32,261 bases of DNA from IMG/VR virus record IMGVR_UViG_3300027883_000013, positions 1-32,261 of that record; one strand, given 5' to 3'. This document shows, piece by piece, positions 27,301 to 32,261 of the stretch; position 1 is the stretch's first letter; every line of letters starts with the position of its first letter. The position numbers and the translations under genes are program-made. Origin of the DNA: a virus. The notes under the pieces are model-generated. The model was not told where the DNA came from, searched no databases, and was given only the letters and a program-made list of their open reading frames with translations.

Positions 27301-29781
27301 AACTGAAGAAGATATAAAGTTTACAAATAATTCTTCAGCCGTAATTCTACCACTTACACTTAAATCACCTTGGATTGATGATGAAGTATTTACTTCGAAT
27401 CCTTTATCAGGTGATATTGATGCAGTTGCTGAACCACTTGCTATTTTAAATGCATCTTCTGATAATGCTGATAATGGAATATTATTTAACTCAGAACCAT
27501 CTCCTGCAAATGAACCACTAAATGAACTACTTATTTGGTCTACTATAATTAATGGAACATCTAGCGATTCTAATATAGAAACACTACCACTAAATTCAGA
27601 TTTTACCGAACCTGTTCCAAATACTTTGAATATACCAGCAGGTGATACCGATGCACTTACAGAACCAGTTGTGATTAAATTAGATAATAATGCATCTTCA
27701 ACTAATGCTGAACGAGGTATATTACTTAAACCCTCACCACTACCACTAAAGAATCCACTTGATGTTGGTATTTCTATACTACCTACAAATAAAGAACCAC
27801 TTTCCTCAGAGGTTACTTTAAATTGATTATCTTCTGTTGATGCAGTTACACTACCACTTGCTATAAAAACAGCTTCTCTTGTTACTAAGGCAGTTATAGA
27901 ATCAGTTGCATCATCTGATAATGCTGTAAATGGTATATTAAATAAATTCTCTCCACTACCAGAGTAAGATGAACCACTATTTACTTCAATATTTCCACTT
28001 ACAAAAAGAGAACCACTTAGTTCAGTTGTTACTGAGCCAGTTGATTGTACTCTAAAGAATCCATCAGTTGAAACCGATGCGGTTACAGAACCTGTTTGAA
28101 TTATATTAGAAATAAGTGCATCTTCAGTTAATGCTGAACGGGGTATATTAAATAACTCCTCACCACTACCACTAAAGAATGAACCAGATGATAAAAATAT
28201 CGAACCAGTAAAAGTAGAACCACTTTCTATCGAATTCACTACAAATCCTTCATCAGGTGTTACCGATGCAGTTACCGAACCACTTCTTATAAATGTTGAT
28301 AAAAGTGCATCTTCGGTTAGAGCTGAACGGGGTATATCAAATAAATCCTCACCACTACCACTATATTTTGAACCAGATGATAATGTTATATTTCCAAAGA
28401 AAGTTGAACCACTACCCTCAGATATTACAACAAACCCATCTTCATTTGAAACAGATGCAGTTACATCACCAGATTGTATTGTAGTTGATACTTCAACTTC
28501 TTCAGCTAATGCAGATAGAGGGATATTAAATAAATTTTCACCACTACCACTAAAGAATGAACCACTACTTAGGAATACCGAACCACTAAATGTTGAACCA
28601 CTATCTATTGAGGTTATTACAAACCCAGTCTCAGGATCAACAGAGGCAGTTACTGCTCCACTAATAATTAAATTCGTTTCTAATGCATCTTCTGTTAATG
28701 CTGAACGAGGTATATTAAATAAGTTCTCACCACTACCACTAAATGAAGAACCACTATTAAGATTTACATTTCCACTAACTAATAACGAACCACTTAGTTC
28801 AGTTGTTACTGAACCAGTTCCAAATACTCTGAAGAATCCATCAGTTGAAAGTGAAGCTGTTACTGAACCTGTTGTTATTAAATTTGAAAGTAGTGCATCT
28901 TCAGTTAATGCACTCTTTGGTATATTGAATAAGTTTTCACCACTACCACTAAAAGCAGAACCACTATTAAGTTGTAGGTTACCACTAATAAAAGTAGAAC
29001 CACTTAATTCGGTTGTTACTGAACCAGTTCCAAATACTCTGAAGAATCCATCAGTTGAAACCGATGCGGTTACAGAACCCGTTGTAATTAAGTTTGAAAG
29101 TAGTGCATCATCAGTTAATGCACTTTTTGGTATATTAAATAAATTCTCACCACTACCACTAAAGGCAGAACCACTATTAAGTTGTAAGTTACCACTAATA
29201 AAAGTAGAACCACTTAGATTTGTTTCACCAAATACATCTAATGAACCAGTTATCTTAACCGAACCAGTGAATTCTTGTGTATCGGTTGAAAAATCACCAA
29301 ATTTGTTTGAACCTGAAGAAAATATTATTGAAGATGAAATAATTTCTACAATTAATTCTCTTGCTACAATTCTATTATCAACTATTAAATCACCAGTAAC
29401 TCTAACATCACCAGTAACATCCACATCCCCATCAAATGATGAAGATACGTTTACTAAGAATCCAGTGTTTGGTGAAATTGATGCCGATGCAGAACCTGAT
29501 AATAATCTTACTGCTTCTGGTAGGTTATTTAATTGAGAACCATCTCCAGCAAATGAACCACTAAAAGAACCTGTTACTTGGTCTAATTGTAAAGTAGTAA
29601 CGAATAAACGATTACCATCTGCATCAGAGGCAACAAGCGCAATTGAACCAGATGTAAGTGAACCACTTATAGGAACACCTAAGTTTGGTTCAGCTTCATT
29701 TAATCGTAGATATTCGTACCTATCTTCGGAAACATTAATAGGTTTTACTACTTTAACCTTCCCGCTTAATAATTGGCTCAT
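18346..29781 (-). CDS. Giant tail fibre, 3811 aa, with cupredoxin-like domains and three collagen-like tracts
   Basis: One open frame of 11.4 kb from ATG 29781 (weak ribosome site). Order: residues ~60-2060, about 20 GDG/GSG..L.(N/D)IP units, interrupted by a cupredoxin-like domain (~1060-1173), a degenerate copy of it (~1285-1388) and a beta module with GQELYYPKVVNKSG...NGTLVMV (~1440-1620). Next, a FQHNFAIDYPVVQIYETG module (~2080-2170) and three DQTASMTVLSASYA repeats (~2220-2310). Then Gly-X-Y tract I (~2374-2535), a second intact cupredoxin-like domain (~2536-2643), tract II (~2644-2943), a FDYTFTSAIGN beta module (~2945-3062) and tract III (~3063-3652) with 12 DGT(F/L)FG motifs. The C-terminus ends in a beta domain (TTNWPSIIQWANG, ILVFYTYDGGSTYYGF) that I know from other phage fibre ends. 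No S74 domain is present. Likely a trimeric adsorption fibre; receptor unknown. Confidence 0.92.
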   Translation of the reverse strand: MSQLLSGKVKVVKPINVSEDRYEYLRLNEAEPNLGVPISGSLTSGSIALVASDADGNRLFVTTLQLDQVTGSFSGSFAGDGSQLNNLPEAVRLLSGSASASISPNTGFLVNVSSSFDGDVDVTGDVRVTGDLIVDNRIVARELIVEIISSSIIFSSGSNKFGDFSTDTQEFTGSVKITGSLDVFGETNLSGSTFISGNLQLNSGSAFSGSGENLFNIPKSALTDDALLSNLITTGSVTASVSTDGFFRVFGTGSVTTELSGSTFISGNLQLNSGSAFSGSGENLFNIPKSALTEDALLSNLITTGSVTASLSTDGFFRVFGTGSVTTELSGSLLVSGNVNLNSGSSFSGSGENLFNIPRSALTEDALETNLIISGAVTASVDPETGFVITSIDSGSTFSGSVFLSSGSFFSGSGENLFNIPLSALAEEVEVSTTIQSGDVTASVSNEDGFVVISEGSGSTFFGNITLSSGSKYSGSGEDLFDIPRSALTEDALLSTFIRSGSVTASVTPDEGFVVNSIESGSTFTGSIFLSSGSFFSGSGEELFNIPRSALTEDALISNIIQTGSVTASVSTDGFFRVQSTGSVTTELSGSLFVSGNIEVNSGSSYSGSGENLFNIPFTALSDDATDSITALVTREAVFIASGSVTASTEDNQFKVTSEESGSLFVGSIEIPTSSGFFSGSGEGLSNIPRSALVEDALLSNLITTGSVSASVSPAGIFKVFGTGSVKSEFSGSVSILESLDVPLIIVDQISSSFSGSFAGDGSELNNIPLSALSEDAFKIASGSATASISPDKGFEVNTSSSIQGDLSVSGRITAEELFVNFISSSVIYSSGSNILGDDSGSDVQKIFGETQIFGNVSASAKISSSGFVGDGSELFNIPQSALSEDAPQISTGSVTASLDEAGFFRVQGTGSVTTELSGSLFVSGNVQLNVSSSFSGSGANLFDIPLSALAETSPLIASGSITASTFNNQFTVTSIDSGSVFFGDVKVQSGSAFSGSGRDLFDIPRSAITEEAFRIVSGSVTASVDPIKGFEVNSTGRFEDSVTISGSLFVSASSPYGSDNLEKVVKVISTDDGNKYEIDGIRQPLLYLVSGSTYTFNQSDSTNATHPLRFSTTEHGTHNSGTPFTGSVDTGSIDAGTDGSEVSIAINFDTPDTLYYWCLNHSGMGGQIQKVLSFPITKTIINDTVEVTGSMLVSNTIESNIVKANEFSGSFSGSGRDLFDIPLSALATDVEQRTFIASGSVTASTDPEYGFKVNTTSSIEGDLNVTGGLYVSNSIVELETIPITQSVTIDGSGFLINGSTPEKIKFIVGDTYHFDLSDSSNANNPIKLSQTIDGIHNEGSEYTTSVTTNGTAGSSGAYLKIEIDGTSPKRLYYYSDPSSSYGGDIEILEEIPIIPQNVLRGNTDIFGTFDVKGISSADKLSSPFVTSSYLTSSVVDFVTGENTLPSQPGRLKWNETEGTLDLGMSGGSASLQMGQELYYPKVVNKSGEDLINGTLVMVDPNNPSQGNRIRVVKSISDGTHLESLLIGVLTENIDNNQEGFATWFGMVRDVNKTHLEDAGLKYTGSAWAEGDILYPDSERPGGLTNVKPEAPNLKSTIGLVERINGNNIQILVRPQLGSHISDLHDVQIATASNNDILVYSATSSRFENRSSDLVLSGSFSGSYSGVYFGDGSNLENVQAAAAPLISSGSATASVASGDTFIVTAPISGSIITGSLVTSGSISVGGGGRFEGDGSGLTDIDIANLALTLNTLESGSYTASISETGEFKVFDTGITGSILTSLSGSVNISESLNVGGVITGDGSGITNIDIANLAIDSSKIFTGSVTASVDPLGFFRVENLDPNINSGSVKVELSGSLHVSQSITASLYQGDGGGLYNIPLDAIEDLELPRIVSGSATASISPNKGFVANTSISGTLFVGDGGGLFNIPAEALEDLELPLIISGGISASVEPTQGFTVYSPTLGSKFTGSLFVSGNITIPSGSGFFSGSGEGLFNIPADAIVDLDQSRILSGSVTASVNPNDGFVVRSIDSGSTFFGDVTFQNDVTASRITVTDEVFSPRITSSFVGSYQGENVGIDVPDDLDILIFDADANKFRPVTQFGDTAVFPFSDVTQITFQHNFAIDYPVVQIYETGSNGQIIPQAIESINSSSVRVTFSGLTSGQAVIGTGGRLAGFVEGDDVVGLVNSASYAIRAQNAETASSLLGFDSASLAELGNLSQYVKNDQTASMTVLSASYAETASFAVNAGDFNTSNFVRTDQTASMTVLSASYAVSASYAINAVSAEDYVRNDQTASMTVLSASYAATASFALNAGDFVGENFLPNNGTGSFVGRFEVSGSLVVTGSSQFIGLEVGTSDTVLVINESTNRLEKRDVTAVSGTSGTGGTSGTGGSSGSSGSSGTSGTSGSSGTSGSSGTSGSSGTSGTSGSSGTSGTSGSSGTSGSSGTSGTSGSGGTSGTSGSSGTSGTTGTSGTSGSSGSSGTSGTSGTSGSAGSSGTSGSSGSSGSSGSSGSSGTSGTSGTSGTSGTSGSSGTSGREGGRLYSVINEGFNFSFDGYAGNFPTLTLVRGELYYFDLDGVTSSHPFALRLATGNTNVVPGTTNNDPENGNSATTTLLEYRVPENAPNSIVYQCTNHSSMIGTIEIVDKYGTSGTSGTSGSSGSSGSAGTSGTSGSGGSSGSSGTSGTSGTSGSSGTSGTSGTSGSSGSSGSSGSSGSSGTSGSSGSSGTSGTSGTSGSSGSSGSSGSSGSSGSSGTSGEQGSSGSAGTSGTSGSSGSSGSTGTNGTSGTSGTSGAEGSSGSAGTSGTSGTNGTSGSAGTSGTSGSSGTSGTSGTSGTSGTSGTSGTSGSGGSAGTSGTSGTSGTTGSEGTSGSSGTSGTSGTSGTNGTSGSSGTSGTTGTSGSSGTAGTSGSSGTSGSSGTSGTSGTSGSSGTSAEGSSGTSGKDGNFGGASFDYTFTSAIGNSQPSAGRLRINNSSQNIGTAIYISETDDDGGSIQSFMETMDSVTSAVKAHIRIAKKFNTDEYLLFAIGELTDNGDWWTLSDLSNTGFSSDTPFTNSDDVVVSLVAVGDKGDTGSHGTSGSSGTSGSSGSSGTSGSSGTSAEGSSGTAGTSGSSGVSGTAGSSGTSGSSGTSAEGSSGSSGTSGSSGSTGTAGSSGSSGSAGTSGTSGSSGQDGTFFGSSGTSGTSGVSGSTGTAGSSGISGTSGTDGIDGTFFGTSGISGTSGTNGTSGSTGSSGTSGSSGTNGTSGVTGSSGSAGTSGISGQDGTFFGSSGTSGISGTSGSTGTAGSSGSNGTSGTSGTSGQDGTFFGSSGISGTSGTSGAGTSGSSGLSGTDGTSGTSGQDGTFFGSSGISGTSGTSGAGTSGSSGSSGSSGTSGQDGTLFGSSGTSGTSGTSGVGSSGTSGSSGETGSAGTSGASGTDGRDGTFFGSQGTSGTSGTSGLGTDGTSGISGQDGTSGVSGTSGQDGTLFGSSGTAGTSGSTGTSGSSGVSGTAGTSGQDGTLFGSSGTSGISGTSGITGTSGETGSAGTSGLSGTSGQDGTLFGSSGTSGTSGSTGTSGQSGSNGTSGTSGSSGQDGTLFGSSGTSGTSGVSGSAGTSGESSSAGSSGTSGLDGTLFGSSGSSGSTGTAGSSGSTGTSGETGSSGSSGSSGSSGLLEVTDDGTDRVLTMDGDGTATAETNLTFDGGLLNVTGDLDVSDATFSTRFHENYSNIGNSAGGTTIDLSTANNFRINRTGTITISITNAPTGPRAIGFTLVMEDGSGGTATTNWPSIIQWANGVAPTLTANGKDILVFYTYDGGSTYYGFLSANNIS
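18826..20595 (-). repeat. Collagen-like tract III with 12 DGT(F/L)FG motifs
   Basis: About 590 residues of G-(T/S)-S triplets. Twelve copies of (Q/I/R/L)DGT(F/L)FG occur every ~36-55 residues; each has Gly-Thr-Phe/Leu-Phe-Gly, one residue more than a triplet. Four units also contain a shortened G-x-G step (GAG, GAG, GVG, GLG). Confidence 0.95.
20951..21850 (-). repeat. Collagen-like tract II
   Basis: About 300 residues of GTS/GSS/GSA triplets with occasional GEQG and GTNG. The regular period is broken near its end by a GTSAEG step (two extra residues); the same step occurs twice more in tract III. Confidence 0.95.
21851..22175 (-). other. Cupredoxin-like domain 2 (intact copper ligand set)
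   Basis: Lies between collagen-like tracts I and II. Ligand-like residues are His2579 (SSHPFAL), Cys2628, His2631 and Met2634 (YQCTNHSSMIG). The C-x2-H-x2-M spacing equals that of amicyanin, with the first His 49 residues earlier. Surrounding strands (LTLVRGELYYFDLD; IVYQ; GTIEIV) fit a cupredoxin fold. Confidence 0.75.
22176..22660 (-). repeat. Collagen-like tract I
   Basis: About 161 residues of GTS/GSS triplets with a few GGT/GTG variants at the start, following VTAVSGTSG and ending at GREGGRLYS. No proline is present. Confidence 0.95.
22860..23130 (-). repeat. Three DQTASMTVLSASYA repeats
   Basis: Three copies about 90-100 nt apart, near 23105, 23005 and 22912, each read as V(K/R)(N/T)DQTASMTVLSASYA followed by Ala/Ser-rich residues. 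The DNA is also well conserved across copies. Ala/Ser-rich linker of this kind is common in phage fibre shafts. Confidence 0.9.
25610..25915 (-). other. Degenerate cupredoxin-like domain (all four ligands replaced)
   Basis: Aligns with the domain at 26260-26600: FIVGDTYHFDLSDSSNANNP matches SGSTYTFNQSDSTNATHP, and YYYSDPSSSYGGDIEI matches YYWCLNHSGMGGQIQK. The ligand positions become Asn1325, Ser1376, Ser1379 and Tyr1382, so copper binding of type 1 should be lost while the fold is kept. Confidence 0.75.
26260..26600 (-). other. Cupredoxin-like domain 1 (intact copper ligand set)
   Basis: Residues ~1060-1173. Ligand-like residues are His1107 (ATHPLRF), Cys1159, His1162 and Met1165 (YYWCLNHSGMGG). 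The C-x2-H-x2-M spacing equals that of amicyanin. The domain begins KYEIDGIRQPLLYLVSGSTY and includes DTLYYW just before the Cys, as in blue copper proteins. Confidence 0.78.
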
Positions 29782-29804
29782 TTATTATTAGTCTTAGTAT
29801 ATAA

Positions 29805-30665
29805 TTATTCGTTTGCACTTTCAAGAATAGATAATATTACCGTTAAATTTGTAGAACCTGATACAATTAATGAAAATTGTTGTTCCAATACTAATTTACC
29901 TGCTACAATCGGTGATAATGAATCACCTGCTGGAATAAGTACGTTAGTAATTAAATCTACGGGTTGTTGTCTAACTCTTGTTGGGTTTGATATCGTTTCA
30001 GATATCGCGCCTAATAAATTAACCGATGCTGATATTGAACCTGTTTCTGCTATTAGTGTATTATCAAAAGATTGTGTTACACTATCTTGATAAATCCTAG
30101 CAACATCAACAGAACCAGTTACGGATTCATTAATAAGTATTTGTTCTACCAACTTAGTGGCATAATCTATTGATTGATATGATGATGTAAAATAAGCATT
30201 AGGTATTAAAATCTCACCATTCTTATTATAATAAGAAAGAGCGGCTTTTTTGGATTGTAATGTACCTCCACCAATTAAATCGGCCTCAACACCATCCACA
30301 GCAGTTCTAACATATGCTTCAAAAAAAGAAGATGTAAAACTAAATGGAATTTGTGTTAAATTATTTTGAAAATTAACGTATGCAGCTGATTCTTTTTCTA
30401 TAAATGTTTGGTTTTTTTCTATAAGTGCAGATGCACTAAAAAAACTACCAGTATTACTGATTGAATCTACTTGAGGAACTGGTAAATCTCTGTTACTTGT
30501 TATACTAATAGTAACCGGTTCATTTATAGGTCCAGTATTTGTTATTTGTGCAGATAATAAGATAGTTGAAACTCCCTTTGGGGATGAATAAACTATATCC
30601 TTATCACCTGTCAAAGTAGTAAGTACGGATTTAAATGCGTTTAGTGGTATTAATTCTTCTGCCAT
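29805..30665 (-). CDS. Virion structural protein related to the upstream KC.RD repeat protein
   Basis: A 286-residue protein starting at ATG 30665. Residues 1-55 form a beta domain (DIVYSSPKGVSTILLSAQITNTG). Residues ~78-200 align with the repeat of the upstream gene: ALIEKNQTFIEKESAAYVNF corresponds to LLRDNTSFIQKETIAYLSS, and AYVRTAVDGVEADLIGGG to the DTGYIIDAVATDL.YGGN region, but the conserved Cys and the YGGNER motif are gone. The C-terminal part (SPIVAGKLVLEQQFSLIVSG, TVILSILES) resembles the 110-residue protein at 16220-16552. It looks like a chimera of two structural families. Proteins of this kind occur in structural blocks of marine T4-like phages; the exact role is unknown, probably baseplate or fibre attachment. 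It ends 23 bp before the giant fibre start. Confidence 0.85.
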   Translation of the reverse strand: MAEELIPLNAFKSVLTTLTGDKDIVYSSPKGVSTILLSAQITNTGPINEPVTISITSNRDLPVPQVDSISNTGSFFSASALIEKNQTFIEKESAAYVNFQNNLTQIPFSFTSSFFEAYVRTAVDGVEADLIGGGTLQSKKAALSYYNKNGEILIPNAYFTSSYQSIDYATKLVEQILINESVTGSVDVARIYQDSVTQSFDNTLIAETGSISASVNLLGAISETISNPTRVRQQPVDLITNVLIPAGDSLSPIVAGKLVLEQQFSLIVSGSTNLTVILSILESANE

Positions 30666-30668
30666 ATC

Positions 30669-30682
30669 CTATATAAATATTT
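30669..30682 (+). promoter_or_regulatory. TATAAATA box in the leader of the 286-aa gene
   Basis: CTATATAAATATTT directly before the ribosome region of the start at 30665. So close to the ATG it is unlikely to be a promoter for this gene on the minus strand; it may act in mRNA or be chance. Confidence 0.25.
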
Positions 30683-30698
30683 GATTTCTTTTTTATCC

Positions 30699-32261
30699 TT
30701 AATCTTGCAGCGCTAATGAGAATGGAGTTACAAGTGAGAATAATGATTTGGAGAATGTTCTACCTTCCAATGTACCAGAAGCCTGCTTAATAACAAGACC
30801 CCCACCAATTCTAAAGTCACCAAGTTCGTTACCTGATGTGAAGAATACTCTACCACCACCTATTTCAGTAATTTCTTTATCAGGATCAGGTATACCATCA
30901 CCACCTTGATTAGGAGGTAAAGCTTTGTAAGTTACACCAGCACCTGAGTATGAGAAATCATGCCCAGTCGTAATAATTAAAGAACCAAACTCTTCAACTG
31001 GTGCCTGTCTAGCAACAAATTGGAATTGAGTTCTTAAATATCTATTAGTTTCTGCAGTTTCTAATTTTTGTTCGTTTACAACAACAGCTGCACTTCCGTA
31101 TATACCATTGTAATACGATTCAGCTGCTCTTATACTTCTTTCATTACCACCATAGATAATATCAGTTACGATAGCATCTAAGATAAATCCAGTATCTCTA
31201 TAACATTTTTCTTCATTATAATCAAAGGTAGGGAATGCCGCATTTGTGTACGATATTGCTTTACCTTGCAATTCTTTCTTAGCATTTCTAAGAGCGGTTG
31301 CACCATTGTTATTCAAAAACGCTGGGAATACCAATTGTTGTTGTTTAATTATCTTTTCAGCCAATCCTTTAGAGAAATCAATACCATCAGTTGTTTGTGG
31401 TTTTTGTTCCGTTGTAGCGACTGAAGGAATATAATAGTAGAATGTACCTGCCTGAACTGCTCTTTCATTACCACCATATGTTAAATCGGTAGCAACAGCA
31501 TCAATTATGTATCCTAAATCTCTACTACAACTAACTTCGTTGTATTCAAACTCACTCCAAGACGAACTTAGATAAGCGATTGTTTCTTTTTGTATAAATG
31601 ATGTATTATCTCTTAATAATTGAACACCATTTCTAATTTCATCAGATGGGGTTGTGTAAATTAGATTCTGAACTACATTTTGTGAAGTTCCATTTGCAAA
31701 TCTAATTCCATCAACTGTTGGGTCTAATTGATTTGTCTCTGAAGGTGTTCCTCCATTTGTTGCTCTTGATGGGTATCTCCAATAGTATAATCCTGCGACC
31801 GTACTTCTCTCATTACCACCATAAACTAAATCCGTTACAGCAGCATCTATAATATACCCAGTATCTCTTCTACATTTATCTTCACTATATTTCACATTAC
31901 TCCAAGAAGAAGAAATAAATTCAATTGTTTCATTTTGAACAAAACTTCTATTATTTCTTAACAACTCAGCCGATGCGGATACTTCAGATGGTGGTAAAAC
32001 AAATGTTGTGTTCTCCAATACCTTTCCAGCTAATCTAGCAGAGTAGTTAATTCCATCAATTGTTTGATTTAATTGTCCACTTGCAGTTATTTGGTAGTTA
32101 AGAGTTGCATCTGATGGTTTTTCGAAATAATATTCACCATTTACCTTAGTTCTTTCATTTCCACCATATAAGAAATCAGTAGCAACACCATTTAAGATGT
32201 ATCCAGTATCTCTCTTACACTTATCTTCATTATAATTGAATGTACTCCAAGAAGATGAGAT
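30699..32261 (-). CDS. Repeat-built T4-like virion protein, 5' end outside window
   Basis: The frame is open from the window edge (32261 is the first base of a codon) to a stop at 30699. A TTG at 32018 that could look like a start lies inside a conserved repeat, so the gene extends further upstream. At least four units follow one another: (F/V).Y.E.(K/S)C.RD.G(Y/F)I(L/I)..(V/A).TD..YGGNER, with YGGNER near 32157, 31812, 31468 and 31143, i.e. about 115, 115 and 108 residues apart. One Cys per unit is conserved. The last ~110 residues form another module (GHDFSYSGAGVTYKALPPNQGG, then GGGRVFFTSGNELGDFRIGGG). Both modules are ones I recall from large structural proteins of T4-like cyanophages and relatives, usually annotated only as virion structural protein. 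Probably baseplate-proximal or fibre-anchoring. Confidence 0.88.
   Translation of the reverse strand: MSSSWSTFNYNEDKCKRDTGYILNGVATDFLYGGNERTKVNGEYYFEKPSDATLNYQITASGQLNQTIDGINYSARLAGKVLENTTFVLPPSEVSASAELLRNNRSFVQNETIEFISSSWSNVKYSEDKCRRDTGYIIDAAVTDLVYGGNERSTVAGLYYWRYPSRATNGGTPSETNQLDPTVDGIRFANGTSQNVVQNLIYTTPSDEIRNGVQLLRDNTSFIQKETIAYLSSSWSEFEYNEVSCSRDLGYIIDAVATDLTYGGNERAVQAGTFYYYIPSVATTEQKPQTTDGIDFSKGLAEKIIKQQQLVFPAFLNNNGATALRNAKKELQGKAISYTNAAFPTFDYNEEKCYRDTGFILDAIVTDIIYGGNERSIRAAESYYNGIYGSAAVVVNEQKLETAETNRYLRTQFQFVARQAPVEEFGSLIITTGHDFSYSGAGVTYKALPPNQGGDGIPDPDKEITEIGGGRVFFTSGNELGDFRIGGGLVIKQASGTLEGRTFSKSLFSLVTPFSLALQD
31000..32261 (-). repeat. Four KC.RD/YGGNER protein repeats
   Basis: Unit boundaries lie roughly at 31930, 31575 and 31240. 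Each unit runs from a helix (S.SW..F.YNE.KC.RD) through TD..YGGNER, a Tyr-rich strand and a variable linker to a second helix (LLR.N..F.Q.ETI.F). The copies are diverged in DNA. Confidence 0.9.

Larger units (their letters stand above)
23610..29600 (-). repeat. About 20 GDG..L.NIP / TASV fibre units
   Basis: Consensus unit: F-x-G-(D/S)-G-xx-L-x-(N/D)-I-P-xx-A-L, then SGSVTAS(V/I)s...GF.V, then SGS.F.G, about 60-85 residues. Some neighbours are nearly identical (units near 29170 and 28960; 28750 and 28150), implying recent tandem duplication. Later units drift to GDGSGLTDIDIANLAL. Two further units lie at the N-terminus of the S74 fibre. Confidence 0.92.

Noticed and set aside
18346-29781. Diversity-generating retroelement targeting the fibre ends
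   Set aside because: I looked for a template/variable repeat pair and a reverse transcriptase; none is visible in this window.
30699-32018. Start of the rightmost gene at TTG 32018
   Set aside because: The frame is open to the window edge, and the upstream sequence encodes another clear KC.RD/YGGNER unit, so the true start is outside.

Overview
The window is the tail structural region of a tailed phage with a contractile tail (Caudoviricetes, T4-like structural genes). The DNA is strongly AT-rich, and every gene I accept lies on the minus strand, so the map reads from right (32261) to left (1). Intergenic gaps are almost all under 120 bp, and no stretch over 300 bp lacks a gene. No integrase, tRNA, replication or lysis gene is visible. 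The host cannot be read from the sequence. The module types (GTSG collagen-like tracts, aspartate/tyrosine fibre repeats, KC.RD repeats) are ones I associate with uncultured marine and freshwater T4-like phages.

Layout in transcription order. (1) 32261-29805: a repeat-built virion protein cut by the window edge (four units of about 110-115 aa with KC.RD and YGGNER motifs), then a shorter relative. (2) 29781-18346: a 3811-aa fibre made of about 20 GDG..L.NIP units, three cupredoxin-like domains, beta-modules and three collagen-like tracts. (3) 18332-16220: four small tail genes: a PKD plus leucine-rich-repeat protein, a tail-assembly-chaperone-like protein and two 110-aa virion proteins. (4) 16209-5731: a 3492-aa fibre with one collagen-like tract, 17 Tyr-Asp repeats, two pyocin-knob-like segments and a C-terminal S74 self-cleaving chaperone. 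(5) 5726-5000: two small proteins. (6) 4926-2091: tail sheath (gp18-like) and tail tube (gp19-like). (7) 1976-1010: a gp26-like gene overlapping a gp51-like reading frame at a run of seven T. (8) 952-1: a small protein, then the N-terminus of a coiled-coil protein that is probably the tape measure.

Together these encode the tube, the contractile sheath, the chaperone/tape-measure assembly module and a very large adsorption apparatus. The two giant fibres take up about 22 kb of the 32 kb. Points most worth a second look: two amicyanin-like copper sites, plus a third copy that has lost all four ligands, inside one tail fibre; a candidate +1 frameshift joining the gp26-like and gp51-like frames just before the tape measure; a 12-fold DGT(F/L)FG motif that breaks the Gly-X-Y phase; a 27-residue LRR protein between the fibres; and TATAAATA boxes that recur between genes but point against transcription.
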